Under the pieces are notes generated by a model. It saw only the letters and a list, made by a program, of their open reading frames with translations. It did no database searches and was not told the origin of the DNA. A program made the translations under genes and the position numbers. Shown here piece by piece: positions 18,682 to 29,233 of a DNA stretch of 64,000 bases. Each line of letters opens with the position of its first letter. The first letter of the stretch is position 1. Source of the stretch: an uncultured Lachnospiraceae bacterium (GTDB lineage Bacteria; Bacillota; Clostridia; Lachnospirales; Lachnospiraceae); assembly GCA_902779445.1 (NCBI GenBank), contig CACZBM010000002.1, positions 149,076-213,075 of the forward strand, given 5' to 3'.

Positions 18682-20442
18682 TCATCCTGCCTTCAAAATA
18701 ATAACTGAGCGGGCCGGGCAATTAAGTATCCCGTTTTCTATAACGGGCTTTGTCTTATCCTCATTGGTATTCATGACCACGGTCCAGTCACCCTTTTTAT
18801 CGGGCTTTGGAAGAGCAAGCCTCTCCTCCTGCCAGTGCATGTTAAAGGCACAGTAATAAAGTGCTTTTCCGGAATACATGACTCCTATATGCCTGAAATA
18901 ATCGTAAAACAGAGCTTTCCAGGCCATCTCTCCATGGAATGAGGTCTCAGGAAAACGTCCTTCCTTTTCATTAAGCGAATATCTGAATATGGGGTTTGCT
19001 TTTCTTACAGAAATAAGCTTACTTACAAACTCAAAGGTTCCGGAATTTTTATCCAGATCACCCCAGTCAAGCCAGGTCACGGTATTATCCAGGCAGTACG
19101 GGTTATTATTTCCCTTCTGGGAATTCCTGAATTCATCTCCCATAAATATCCTGGGAGTACCCCTCGACAACAAGAGATACGTGAAAGCATTCTTTATCTG
19201 CCTGTCTCTTAAGGAGATCACTGCCTTTCTGCGGCTCTTTCCTTCCATACCGCAGTTCCATGAATAATTACTGTCGGTGCCGTCGGTATTGTCTTCCCCG
19301 TTATCCTCATTATGCTTTCTGTCAAAGCTCACCATGTCATTCATGGTCATGGTATTAAATGCCGCCATGAAATTAATGAGTCCGTATCTTTCAGGCTCCT
19401 CAAGAAGATGCTTAGCAAACCTGCTCAACATATCTGCATCGCTTTTTAAGAATCTACGGTTATCAAAGAGGAAATCATAATTCAGGATCGAAACTCTGTC
19501 TCTTCTCTTTTCATCTATATAGTTAATGGCATCCGGATCCACTACACTCTCAAAAATAAGCTTTGTGTCCGTAAGATAAGGGTCCCTTAATATGTCTTTT
19601 GCAGGGATCTCCGCACCGAAGAGTCCGAAACCATCCACACCGTATTCCAATACCCAGTGCCGCATTACATCAGTCACGTATCTGGGTATAAGGTTTGGCT
19701 CGAAATACAGATCTACAAGTACTTCGATATCTTCTTTATGAAGCTTATCCACCATATCCTTAAAAGATGCTATACCATCTCCCTTAGCGGAAAAACTGTT
19801 TTTGGGGACAAAATAATTCCCTTCTGTAAAGCCCCAGTAATTAAGCCTTTTACCGGATTTATTATTTGCAGAGGAGGGCTTCAGCGCTTCTTCCTGATCC
19901 ACGGGCTCCTTAGTCTCAATTATCTCATTAAAATCATAAGGAGGCATTAGTTCAACCGCATTTATGCCAAGTTTCCTTAAATACGGGATCTTTTCCACTA
20001 TGCCTTCAAAGGTACCGCGGTTAATGACTCCCGAACTCTTATGCTTTGTAAAACCTCTCACATGAAGGTGGTAAAGGATGATATCCGAAAAACGTCTGCT
20101 TTTACATTTGGCCGGTTTATTACCGTTATCTCCATCAGTAAATCTGCCAACAGGCTGAAAATGACCCCATTTTTCATCACCGGAAATCTTCATGGCATAG
20201 GGATCAACAAATGTATTTTCCCCGCTTACGAATCTATATGCAGTATTATCAATATCCACATCTTTTAGTTCCATTGAACACACAGAACCCACTGTGAATG
20301 CCGGATCGAAGGGGATCTCCTTTTTAGAACCGTCCTTTAAGCTGATAAGCTGTAATTTAAGTGCGGTATTTCCCGGATTCTCCGCCAAAATGCGGATCGT
20401 ATCAGAATGATCTAATATTTTTGCCTGATTCGACTTACTCAT
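18682..20442 (-). CDS. Isoamylase/glycogen-debranching GH13 homologue lacking catalytic residues
   Basis: A GlgX/isoamylase-like protein of 586 residues: an N-terminal CBM48-like beta domain (about 1-110), an (alpha/beta)8 domain from YHLHVRGFTKH (124), and a C-terminal beta domain. The match to debranching enzymes is strong in GNNNPYCLDNTVTWLDW and LLSRGTPRIFMGDEF. However, the GH13 active-site motifs are changed. Region II reads DGFGLFGAE (270-278) where DGFRFDLA is expected, so the nucleophile Asp and its Arg partner are gone. Region IV reads AAFNTMT (360-366) where AHDGFT is expected. Region I lacks the Asn-His pair. Only the region III Glu (298) remains. It is probably not hydrolytic and may bind glucan or regulate. 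Confidence 0.82.
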   Translation of the reverse strand: MSKSNQAKILDHSDTIRILAENPGNTALKLQLISLKDGSKKEIPFDPAFTVGSVCSMELKDVDIDNTAYRFVSGENTFVDPYAMKISGDEKWGHFQPVGRFTDGDNGNKPAKCKSRRFSDIILYHLHVRGFTKHKSSGVINRGTFEGIVEKIPYLRKLGINAVELMPPYDFNEIIETKEPVDQEEALKPSSANNKSGKRLNYWGFTEGNYFVPKNSFSAKGDGIASFKDMVDKLHKEDIEVLVDLYFEPNLIPRYVTDVMRHWVLEYGVDGFGLFGAEIPAKDILRDPYLTDTKLIFESVVDPDAINYIDEKRRDRVSILNYDFLFDNRRFLKSDADMLSRFAKHLLEEPERYGLINFMAAFNTMTMNDMVSFDRKHNEDNGEDNTDGTDSNYSWNCGMEGKSRRKAVISLRDRQIKNAFTYLLLSRGTPRIFMGDEFRNSQKGNNNPYCLDNTVTWLDWGDLDKNSGTFEFVSKLISVRKANPIFRYSLNEKEGRFPETSFHGEMAWKALFYDYFRHIGVMYSGKALYYCAFNMHWQEERLALPKPDKKGDWTVVMNTNEDKTKPVIENGILNCPARSVIILKAG

Positions 20443-20480
20443 AAGCGTAATTCTATCACAATTTCAGGAAAATATTAAGC

Positions 20481-20511
20481 AAAAAAAGAAGCAGGGGAAA
20501 CCCTGCTCCTT
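20481..20511 (-). terminator. Rho-independent terminator after the charged-protein gene
   Basis: On the minus strand AGCAGGGTTTCCCCTGCT, a 7-bp stem, is followed by TCTTTTTTTG. It lies about 20 bp past the stop codon of the gene ending at 20529. Confidence 0.9.
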
Positions 20512-20528
20512 GATCTTCGTATAGTTTA

Positions 20529-21542
20529 TTATGATACTTCCTGAACTATCACTCTGTTATTTGCTGTATTCTCATTGACAGTATCGGTTGCTGTCTGGTT
20601 CTCAGCTGCCGCGATATTCGCTGAATTATCGTTTTCAGCTACATAACCTGAATTGAGGTTTACCGTGATGTTTTCAATTTCCTCATTGTCTTCTGCAGTT
20701 TCAGGAACCTCAGAAACCCTGACAGCAATTTCTTCTCTTTCTCTGTCGTTTATCTCTGTCCGGTTTGTACCAACGGCACTATCGTCTTCTTCCATTTCCT
20801 TAACAGAGGATGTGACATCATAAGGGCTGTCTGCAAACGAGAACTTAACCTTATACTGATCTCTGTTCTCACTTCTTAACTCATCGGACTTTTCTTCCCG
20901 GATCTCGGCCCTGTTCTCTCTGACTTCTTTCCTTCTGTTCTCCGCTTTATCTGTCTGAAGGTCGTTTAGTCTTTCTGCTTCTCTGCGCTTCGATTCTCTT
21001 GCCTTTTCTTCTCTTGCCTTTTCAAGCTTATCCTGCTCTGTAGGCTCTTTCCTGATGTTGGCCTTTATATCCTCTTTCTCTTTCCGGACAGGCTTTTCAG
21101 TTTCTCGCGCTTCAACCTCAGGCCTTTCTTTCTGGTCAGTTATCTCAACTTTTCTGCGGTTATCTTCAGATCTATCCTCCGCAGCCTTGGAAACTCTGTC
21201 AGCATTATCGGCGGCCTCATTCCCGTTCTCAACAGCTTTATTTCTGCTGCTGACAGCTTTTATAGTTTCATTCAAAAGCTTAAACCGGTCGAAAGCCCTG
21301 TCCATCTCGTTAAGATCTTTGCTGATCCCGAGATTAAGAGCAGTGCTGGAAACAGCTTTGGCAACACCCTCATCTGAGACAGTAACAGTATCCCCGTCCT
21401 TTGAGGCTCCTCCGTTCGCCCGGATCAGAGATCTCTTTTCCAGATCATCTCCCGACGGGATCGTTCTTAAATTGTTATTGCTGCTTCCGGTGGCAGGAGC
21501 AGTATCTGTAACCCTGTGCAGACTTACAGCATCGACTTTCAT
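20529..21542 (-). CDS. Charged, largely disordered protein of unknown function
   Basis: A 337-residue protein that I do not recognise. It starts at the ATG at 21542 behind GGGAGGTGGGTGT. Residues 1-80 look mixed, with TVTVSDEGVAKAVSS and a helical segment MDRAFDRFKLLNETIKAV. Residues 100-250 are almost all Lys, Arg, Glu and Asp (EKAREEKARESKRREAERL), likely coiled coil or disordered. The C-terminus is Asn/Thr/Glu-rich. No signal peptide or membrane segment was seen, and no cysteine remains in the 337-residue form. The SDEGVAKA phrase recalls small flagellar-associated proteins, but that is a weak resemblance. It is followed by its own terminator and preceded by a candidate promoter, so it is probably monocistronic. 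Confidence 0.7.
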   Translation of the reverse strand: MKVDAVSLHRVTDTAPATGSSNNNLRTIPSGDDLEKRSLIRANGGASKDGDTVTVSDEGVAKAVSSTALNLGISKDLNEMDRAFDRFKLLNETIKAVSSRNKAVENGNEAADNADRVSKAAEDRSEDNRRKVEITDQKERPEVEARETEKPVRKEKEDIKANIRKEPTEQDKLEKAREEKARESKRREAERLNDLQTDKAENRRKEVRENRAEIREEKSDELRSENRDQYKVKFSFADSPYDVTSSVKEMEEDDSAVGTNRTEINDREREEIAVRVSEVPETAEDNEEIENITVNLNSGYVAENDNSANIAAAENQTATDTVNENTANNRVIVQEVS

Positions 21543-21858
21543 ACACCCACCTCCCTTGCAATACTGAAACCGTATCAACAAGGAACTAATTAAATAAGGA
21601 ATACCAAATAACCCGGATCACAAACTTACCCATTAAAAAATCTATGATCACACATGTTCATAATACCATAAAATGTCAAAATTGCAAGTACAATTTTAAA
21701 TTTTGTCCATGCATTTAGGGGGTCAGGGAGTCACTGAGAACCGTCCCCGTTGACTCTATGTTTCATACTTCACTCCTTCCTCATCCACCGCAAGGAGATT
21801 TCTTCATTAAAACCGCATCCTGAATATTTATACTCACGAAAACCGGAAATGGCAGATT
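21543..21858. other. Intergenic stretch with a candidate promoter and a repeat remnant
   Basis: A gap of 316 bp between two minus-strand genes. Apart from the candidate promoter at 21660-21687 it holds an element at 21719-21757 (GGGGTCAGGGAGTC...GAACCGTCCCCGTTGACTC) whose GAACCGTCCCC core resembles dispersed repeats found in clostridial genomes. I see no open frame with a ribosome binding site in it. Confidence 0.5.
21660..21687 (-). promoter_or_regulatory. Candidate sigma-A promoter for the charged-protein gene
   Basis: On the minus strand TTGCAA (21687-21682), a 16-bp spacer, and TATTAT (21665-21660), in an A/T-rich stretch about 120 bp upstream of the start codon. Confidence 0.45.
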
Positions 21859-22221
21859 TTAATATAAAAAAGCAGAATTTGCATAACCCCAAGTACCTTG
21901 ATATTGTACATATCTATATTTGCACGGTGTTCCGTTTACTCCGGTGCCATCTATGGTTTTCCCATAGGTGAACACCTCATAGCCGGGATACAACTGTGCA
22001 ATCTCGTGATACTGGTCCCAGACAGGCTGTGGTCTTAACGCCAGATAAGATCCGTTACAATTTCCTACAGACATATAAAATCCTCTACCGCCAGCACCTC
22101 CGCTTACAGTTTCAACCTCCTCATCGGTAAGCAGCATCCCTGCATTCTCAATGAGGCTCTTCTTTTCGTCTTTTGATTCAGCCTTTTCTACCTGTTTCTT
22201 AAGATTTCCTGTAAGTTTCAT
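21859..22221 (-). CDS. Double-glycine-leader peptide with a bacterial SH3-like domain
   Basis: A 120-residue protein in two parts. Residues 1-42 are a charged helical leader ending LTDEEVETVSGG, which has the form of a Nif11-like or double-glycine leader cleaved after GG during export by a peptidase-containing ABC transporter. Residues 43-120 begin Gly-rich and then resemble an SH3b fold (YLALRPQPVWDQ, YPGYEVFTYG, WGYANSAFLY), as in small secreted wall-binding proteins. Two Cys (55 and 100) could pair. The ATG at 22221 follows GGAGG; an ATG two codons earlier is also possible. No exporter or maturase gene is adjacent. Function unknown; export is inferred. Confidence 0.7.
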   Translation of the reverse strand: MKLTGNLKKQVEKAESKDEKKSLIENAGMLLTDEEVETVSGGAGGRGFYMSVGNCNGSYLALRPQPVWDQYHEIAQLYPGYEVFTYGKTIDGTGVNGTPCKYRYVQYQGTWGYANSAFLY

Positions 22222-22295
22222 ATGCATTTTCCTCCGTAAAATTTTTCATGACTCAGTATGATTCAAAAATGACCGTTCCTTTTGACTTACGGTTG

Positions 22296-22388
22296 TCAGC
22301 CCTTGACTTCCTTAATGTATTCTGTTCCAATCCCTAATAATTCGCAGAGCTTTACGGCATCCTCATAGGTTGAAACGTACAATTTCAC
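22296..22388 (-). pseudogene. Short open frame, possibly a gene remnant
   Basis: A GTG-started frame of 30 codons (VKLYVSTYEDAVKLCELLG...) with good codon character but no clear ribosome binding site. It begins one base after the stop of another short frame (22390-22488). The pair may be a decayed small gene, or two very small genes. I do not recognise either. Confidence 0.3.
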
Positions 22389-22389
22389 G

Positions 22390-22488
22390 TTACACTTTCT
22401 TAAGTGGTATTAATTTCGTGTACTTATCACTCATCTTATCATAATACTCAAGAATAAGCTCTACCAGCTCGGATTTTATGATTCTAAC
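22390..22488 (-). pseudogene. Short open frame downstream of the helicase gene
   Basis: An open frame of 32 codons starting just after the helicase stop (RIIKSELVELILEYYDKMSDKY...), amphipathic and Lys/Glu-rich. It has no in-frame ATG until Met19. It may be the end of a decayed gene that once lay here. Confidence 0.28.
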
Positions 22489-22490
22489 GC

Positions 22491-24356
22491 CTAAATTCTT
22501 GAATCACTGCAGGCAAAGCCCTCACCAATTTCCAGCAACCCCTTTATAAACCTTGACGGTTCCATATGCTTCCCCATATTGTCCCGGATGTACCAGATAT
22601 GGAGCTTTTTCTTAGCACGGGTCATTCCGACATAAAGGAGACGCCGTTCCTCTTCTATTTCAGCAGGAAGCAGGGCTCTTTGATAGGGTATGATCTTTTC
22701 GTTTACGTCAAACAGGAATACTTCCTCAAATTCCAGACCCTTACTGGCATGAAGGGTCATTATGCTGACTCCCTGTTTTTCAGGATTTTTCTCACCTTTT
22801 TCACCGGAGTGAAGCAGGGCGATCTCTCTTGAATAATCTTCGATATCGTTTTCCCATGCTTCAAATGATCTGTACCCTTTAGCTCTCTCCTTTATCTCAT
22901 CCGCGGTTTTCATAAGCTCCTGAAGATCGATCCCCTTTGAAAGAGATAAATCTTTTAAGTATCTCTCATATCCCATAGCCTTATAAATATAATGAATTCC
23001 GGCATATGGCTTCATTTTCGATATCACCCCGAGGTCATACTTTAACCTCTTTATCGCTGAGAGAGTCCTTATATCTTCTGAATGAAATCTAAGGATCTCG
23101 TCATAGCTTATCTTTTCACTATAAAGCGCATTTCTGCTTATCCCACGGTAAGGATGATTCATCACCCTGTAAAATGTGGATCTCATTTGATTTCCACGGG
23201 ACAGGGACAGATAGTCCAGTATATCTCTCGCAATAAAGTGATCATATATATTTTTTACCTTTTCCCTGCATCTGAAAGGGATATCAAGTGCTGAAACTTT
23301 CTCCGTATAGTATGATACCAGCTCATTTGTACGCAAAAGGATCGCAGCTTTGTCATATTCACCATTCAGTGCATCAATACTATTCCTGAAGGCTTCCACT
23401 TCGCTCTCTCTGTCCTTAAACCCGATCACTTCGAGAATCCCCCTGTCATCAGACATTGAAACTATTGTTTTATCCAGCCTGTCTCTGTTCTCGGATATCA
23501 CCTCCCCCGCTCCTTTCACTATTTCAGGAACCGACCGGTAATTATCAGATAAGTAGATAAGCTTCGCATTCGGAAAGTCCTTTATGAATTCTCTCATTAT
23601 TCCGGGGCTCGCTCCCCTGAAGCCGTATATAGACTGGTCGTCATCCCCAACCACAAAAAGATTTTTGTTTTCGCCGGAAAGAAGCTTTAAGAGCTCATAC
23701 TGCAGCGGGTCCACATCCTGAAATTCATCTGTCATTATGAACCTGAACTTATTCTGCCACCTCTCCAGTACGTTTGGCCGGTCTAAAAAAAGCTCTCTTG
23801 AAAGAAGCATAATATCATCAAAGTCTATGAGTCTCATTTCAGATAGTCTTTTTCTATATCTTTTCAGCAACATATCAAACTGTTCTTCGCTTAAAACAGA
23901 TGATGTGAAATCTCCGTCACGGTCTGTACCGGACTTGACCCTGCTTATTTCGTTCACTATCCCGTAAACAGACCGTTGAAGATCCCGTAACTCTATTTTT
24001 TCGGACTCCAGTATTTCCTTTATTATTTCGTTTTGTATGTGGGATGAAATGATATTGTCTTTAGTAAAATTATAGGTGTGTCTTAAGATCTTTAAGAAAA
24101 TAGAATGAAATGTGCCGATATTTAAGGCGCCTGCCAGATCTCCAAGGAGATTTCCGGCCCGTGACCTCATTTCAAAAGCAGCTGCCTTAGTGAATGTGAT
24201 CGTAAGGATAAAAGAGGGATCGATATTTGATATGGAGATCAGAGATTCGAGACGTTTTACAATGACTGAGGTTTTGCCGCTTCCGGGCCCTGCAATGACT
24301 TCACAGGGCCCTTCCACCACTTTAACGGCCTCATACTGCTTTTTACTTAGTTTCAA
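22491..24356 (-). CDS. UvrD/PcrA-like superfamily 1 DNA helicase
   Basis: An ATP-dependent 3'-5' DNA helicase of the UvrD/Rep/PcrA family, likely in repair or recombination. All SF1A motifs are seen in order: I GPGSGKT (about 23-29), Ia [72 protein letters not shown] and [17 protein letters not shown]. At 621 residues it is about 100 shorter than PcrA and lacks the usual long C-terminal tail. The start is TTG at 24356, inside the end of gltX. It is probably an accessory paralogue rather than the essential PcrA. Confidence 0.9.
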   Translation of the reverse strand: MKLSKKQYEAVKVVEGPCEVIAGPGSGKTSVIVKRLESLISISNIDPSFILTITFTKAAAFEMRSRAGNLLGDLAGALNIGTFHSIFLKILRHTYNFTKDNIISSHIQNEIIKEILESEKIELRDLQRSVYGIVNEISRVKSGTDRDGDFTSSVLSEEQFDMLLKRYRKRLSEMRLIDFDDIMLLSRELFLDRPNVLERWQNKFRFIMTDEFQDVDPLQYELLKLLSGENKNLFVVGDDDQSIYGFRGASPGIMREFIKDFPNAKLIYLSDNYRSVPEIVKGAGEVISENRDRLDKTIVSMSDDRGILEVIGFKDRESEVEAFRNSIDALNGEYDKAAILLRTNELVSYYTEKVSALDIPFRCREKVKNIYDHFIARDILDYLSLSRGNQMRSTFYRVMNHPYRGISRNALYSEKISYDEILRFHSEDIRTLSAIKRLKYDLGVISKMKPYAGIHYIYKAMGYERYLKDLSLSKGIDLQELMKTADEIKERAKGYRSFEAWENDIEDYSREIALLHSGEKGEKNPEKQGVSIMTLHASKGLEFEEVFLFDVNEKIIPYQRALLPAEIEEERRLLYVGMTRAKKKLHIWYIRDNMGKHMEPSRFIKGLLEIGEGFACSDSRI

Positions 24357-25812
24357 GTCTTCTTATGCCGTCCTCTATCCTTCGTATCGATTCCTCTTTC
24401 CCAAGTATCTCCATTATCTCTGTAGCACCTCCGGGAGTCATCTCTTTACCGGATACCGCAGTTCTTAAAGGCCACAATACATATCCATTTTTATAACCCT
24501 TTTCTTCAATAAAGGCTTTAAGTCTCTCATATAATGCGTCATTACTGTAGTCGTCATGTTCTTTTAGTACAGGAAGGACTTCCTTAAGAACCGTAAGGCT
24601 TGTATCTTCATCTGTCTTCATCTTTTTATGTCTGTACATCGCAATATCGTAATCCGGAAGAGCTTCAAAGAAATCAATATGTCCTGCGATATCAGGGAAT
24701 ATCTCTATCCTTGACTGTACAAGACCTGCTATCTTTTTAAGGTCAAGGGGCTTTTTAATAACTTCCTTTATATAGGGCTCCGCCATTTTATAAAAATCAT
24801 CAAACGGCATCTTTTTAATATATTCCCCGTTCATCCATTTCAGTTTCCCGTAATCAAATACAGCCGGGCTCTTATTGATGTGATGATAGTCAAACTTCTT
24901 TATAAGCTCGCCGAGATCCATGATCTCCTGATTATCCTCGGGAGACCAGCCGAGAAGTGCCACGAAATTGACAACCGCTTCTGCTACAAATCCCTGTTCC
25001 AGAAGATCTTCAAAGGAACTGTGGCCGCTTCTCTTACTTAATTTCTTATGATTTTCATCTGTGATCAGCGGGCAGTGGATATATTCCGGGATCTCCCAGC
25101 CGAAGGCCTCGTAGAGCCTGTTATATTTTGGCGATGAAGACAGATACTCATTTCCTCTTACAACATGGGTTATACCCATCAGATGATCATCCACCACGTT
25201 TGCAAAATTGTAGGTGGGATATCCGTCCGACTTAATAAGGATCATATCGTCAAGCTCTTCATTATTAACAGAGATATCACCATAGATATCATCGTGGAAT
25301 GTTGTGGTTCCCTCCGAAGGATTATTCTGTCTTATAACAAAGCTCTTTCCTGCCTTAAGGTTTGCTTCCACTTCTTCCTTTGAAAGACTCAGGCAGTGTT
25401 TATCGTATACGGAGATCTCTTTTTCCGTACCATCCTCACTCTTAATAGTCTTTTTAAGGCTGTTAAGGCGTTCTTCATCACAGAAGCAGTAGTATGCTTC
25501 TCCTTTTTCAACGAGCTTTTTCGCATATTCCATGTAAAGCCCGTTCTTTACTCTGTCTGACTGTACATAGGGGCCGCAGTCCTTCTCTTTTCCGGGACCT
25601 TCATCATAGTCGAGACCGGTTAGTTCCAGAGTTCTGTTAATGATATCAACAGCTCCCTCCATCTCTCTCTTCTGATCAGTGTCTTCAATACGAAGGATAA
25701 AATCCCCTCCCGCATGCCTTGTTATAAGGTATGCATAAAGCGCAGTACGAAGGTTTCCCACATGCATACGGCCTGTGGGACTTGGTGCAAATCTTGTTCT
25801 TACTTTACTCAT
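24343..25812 (-). CDS. gltX: Glutamyl-tRNA synthetase
   Basis: A class I synthetase charging tRNA-Glu, and possibly tRNA-Gln where GatCAB is used. The HIGH-like motif is in [19 protein letters not shown] and the KMSKS motif is KKLSKRSGH. The length of 489 residues fits a bacterial Glt[10 protein letters not shown] and [20 protein letters not shown] are family features. The ATG follows AAAGGAAGATGAT. It is 21 bp after the NlpC-type hydrolase gene and overlaps the helicase gene by 14 bp. Confidence 0.96.
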   Translation of the reverse strand: MSKVRTRFAPSPTGRMHVGNLRTALYAYLITRHAGGDFILRIEDTDQKREMEGAVDIINRTLELTGLDYDEGPGKEKDCGPYVQSDRVKNGLYMEYAKKLVEKGEAYYCFCDEERLNSLKKTIKSEDGTEKEISVYDKHCLSLSKEEVEANLKAGKSFVIRQNNPSEGTTTFHDDIYGDISVNNEELDDMILIKSDGYPTYNFANVVDDHLMGITHVVRGNEYLSSSPKYNRLYEAFGWEIPEYIHCPLITDENHKKLSKRSGHSSFEDLLEQGFVAEAVVNFVALLGWSPEDNQEIMDLGELIKKFDYHHINKSPAVFDYGKLKWMNGEYIKKMPFDDFYKMAEPYIKEVIKKPLDLKKIAGLVQSRIEIFPDIAGHIDFFEALPDYDIAMYRHKKMKTDEDTSLTVLKEVLPVLKEHDDYSNDALYERLKAFIEEKGYKNGYVLWPLRTAVSGKEMTPGGATEIMEILGKEESIRRIEDGIRRLETK

Positions 25813-25833
25813 ATCATCTTCCTTTCAGGATTT

Positions 25834-27378
<1,545 letters not shown>

Positions 27379-27446
27379 GCATAACTATCCTTCGCAAAAA
27401 CCTTTACTATCTTATATCACAAAATGTTCGGATGCAAGATAACTAT

Positions 27447-27475
27447 TTTACATCATCTTATTATTTTGCTATAAT
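27447..27475 (+). promoter_or_regulatory. Sigma-A promoter for tyrS
   Basis: TTTACA (27447-27452), a 17-bp spacer and TATAAT (27470-27475), about 34 bp upstream of the tyrS ATG. The leader is too short for a T-box. Confidence 0.8.
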
Positions 27476-27508
27476 TCCCGTGGTAAAAAACGAAAGGATT
27501 TATTAATA

Positions 27509-28744
27509 ATGTCAGAAAATGCATTTGATATATTAAAAGAAAGGGGTTTTATCGCCCAGTGTACCAACGAAGAAGCTGTCAGAAAGATAATGGGTGAGAG
27601 AAAGATCACCTTCTACATAGGATTTGATGCCACTGCAGACAGTCTGACTGCCGGTCATTTTCTTACTATAATGGCTATGATGCATATGCAGAAAGCAGGT
27701 CACAGACCCATTGCCATGATGGGCGGAGGCACTACGATGATAGGTGATCCTTCCGGCAGAAATGACATGCGTCAGATGCTCACTATAGAGAATATCAATC
27801 ACAATGTTGACTGCTTCAAAAAGCAGCTCTCCCGTTTCATTGATTTTGAAGACGGAAAAGCCCTGATGGCAAATAACGCTGACTGGCTCCTCGATATGAA
27901 CTACGTTAATTTCATGAGGGAGATCGGTGTTCACTTTAATGTTAATAAGATGCTTGCGGCTGAAGCCTACAAGAAGAGAATGGAACGCGGCGGTCTCACA
28001 TTCTTCGAGTTCAGCTACATGCTGATGCAGTCCTATGATTTCTACAAGCTCTTCATCGATCACGACTGTGAGATGGAGCTTGGCGGCGATGATCAGTGGA
28101 GTAACATAATAGGCGGAGTCAACCTTATCAAGAGCAAGACCGGTAAAGACGCATACGGTCTCACATTCAAGCTTTTAACCACCAGTGACGGTGTTAAAAT
28201 GGGTAAGACAATGAAGGGAGCTCTCTGGCTTGATCCCGAAAAGACCTCACCATATGAATTCTTCCAGTATTGGAGAAATATAGAAGATGTCAAGGTTGAA
28301 GAATGTCTCGGACTCCTGACATTCCTTCCCATGGATGAGGTAAGACGTCTCGGATCCCTCAAGGATCAGGAGATAAACATTGCAAAAGAAACCCTTGCCT
28401 ATGAGATCACCAAGATCGTTCACGGAGAGGAAGCAGCCGAAAAGGCCCGTGAAGCAGCACGTTCTGTATTTGCAGGAGGAGGAAAGAGCGAAAACATGCC
28501 CACCACTTCCTATCCCGCATCCGAGCTTAAGGAAGGAAAAGACCTTATCACGCTTCTCGTTGATACGAAGATAGCCAAAAACCGTTCAGATGGCCGAAGG
28601 CTCATTGAACAGAACGGTGTCAGTGTAAACGGCTCAAAAGTAAATGACGTAAAAGCCGTATTTACTTCAGATGATTTTGATTCCGACGGCGAACTCATCA
28701 TCCAGAAGGGCAAGAAAGTATTTCATAAAATAATCGCCGAATAG
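27509..28744 (+). CDS. tyrS: Tyrosyl-tRNA synthetase
   Basis: A class I synthetase charging tRNA-Tyr. The HIGH-like motif is in [19 protein letters not shown], and [10 protein letters not shown] and the KMSKS-like [10 protein letters not shown] are in place. A C-terminal S4 RNA-binding domain (about 345-411) includes [14 protein letters not shown]. The length of 411 residues is normal. The start follows GAAAGGATTTATTAATA. It heads a plus-strand run with a dUTPase-like gene, a PPTase and ugd. The stop codon TAG directly meets an R2 repeat. Confidence 0.97.
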   Translation: MSENAFDILKERGFIAQCTNEEAVRKIMGERKITFYIGFDATADSLTAGHFLTIMAMMHMQKAGHRPIAMMGGGTTMIGDPSGRNDMRQMLTIENINHNVDCFKKQLSRFIDFEDGKALMANNADWLLDMNYVNFMREIGVHFNVNKMLAAEAYKKRMERGGLTFFEFSYMLMQSYDFYKLFIDHDCEMELGGDDQWSNIIGGVNLIKSKTGKDAYGLTFKLLTTSDGVKMGKTMKGALWLDPEKTSPYEFFQYWRNIEDVKVEECLGLLTFLPMDEVRRLGSLKDQEINIAKETLAYEITKIVHGEEAAEKAREAARSVFAGGGKSENMPTTSYPASELKEGKDLITLLVDTKIAKNRSDGRRLIEQNGVSVNGSKVNDVKAVFTSDDFDSDGELIIQKGKKVFHKIIAE

Positions 28745-28793
28745 CCTTCCCCTTCTAGGGGAAGGGGGACCGCTTTAGCGGTGGATGAGGTAT
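28745..28793. repeat. Short R2 repeat between tyrS and the dUTPase gene
   Basis: CCTTCCCCTTCTAGGGGAAGG, then ACCGCTTTAGCGGT, then GGATGAGG. These are two palindromes and the R2 end, filling the entire gap. The terminal GGATGAGG serves as the Shine-Dalgarno of the next gene. Confidence 0.88.
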
Positions 28794-28795
28794 AT

Positions 28796-29227
28796 ATGGA
28801 ACTCAAGATCAAGTATTTCACAGATAAGATTGAAAAATTAAGATTCATAGACGGCAAATCAGACTGGATAGATCTCCGTGCTGCAGAAGACATAACCCTT
28901 AAAGCAGGGGAATTCAAGCTGATACCTCTCGGGGTAGCCATCGCTCTGCCGGAAGGTTATGAAGCACACATTGTTCCCAGGAGTTCTACATTCAAAAATT
29001 TCGGCATTCTTCAGGCAAACAGCTGCGGCATTGTTGACGAATCCTACTCGGGAGATAATGATCAGTGGATGATGCCTGCGTATGCAGTCAGAGATACTGA
29101 GATTCATATTAATGACCGTATCTGCCAGTTTCGTATCTTTGAACACCAGAAAGCATTTACTTTTAAGGAAGTAGATCATCTGACCGGTCCTGACAGAGGC
29201 GGATTCGGAAGTACAGGGAAGAGCTGA
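28796..29227 (+). CDS. dut: dUTPase-like protein (deoxyuridine triphosphate nucleotidohydrolase family)
   Basis: Likely hydrolyses dUTP to dUMP and pyrophosphate, keeping uracil out of DNA. The 143-residue length fits trimeric dUTPases. The motifs are partly divergent: motif 1 appears as [14 protein letters not shown], motif 2 as [12 protein letters not shown], motif 3 as [14 protein letters not shown], and the C-terminal glycine-rich motif as [12 protein letters not shown]. The ATG at 28796 follows GGATGAGGTATAT, whose SD comes from the R2 repeat; an upstream ATG at 28781 lies inside the repeat. A related dCTP deaminase-type role is less likely. Confidence 0.88.
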   Translation: MELKIKYFTDKIEKLRFIDGKSDWIDLRAAEDITLKAGEFKLIPLGVAIALPEGYEAHIVPRSSTFKNFGILQANSCGIVDESYSGDNDQWMMPAYAVRDTEIHINDRICQFRIFEHQKAFTFKEVDHLTGPDRGGFGSTGKS

Positions 29228-29233
29228 TTATTT

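Noticed and set aside
27379..27508. A T-box leader before tyrS
   Set aside because: Promoter at 27447-27475 leaves a leader of about 25 bases, far too short, and no T-box core is seen.
28745..28793. A rho-independent terminator between tyrS and dut
   Set aside because: The palindromes have no T-run, and the sequence is a known R2 copy ending in the dut Shine-Dalgarno, so read-through is expected.
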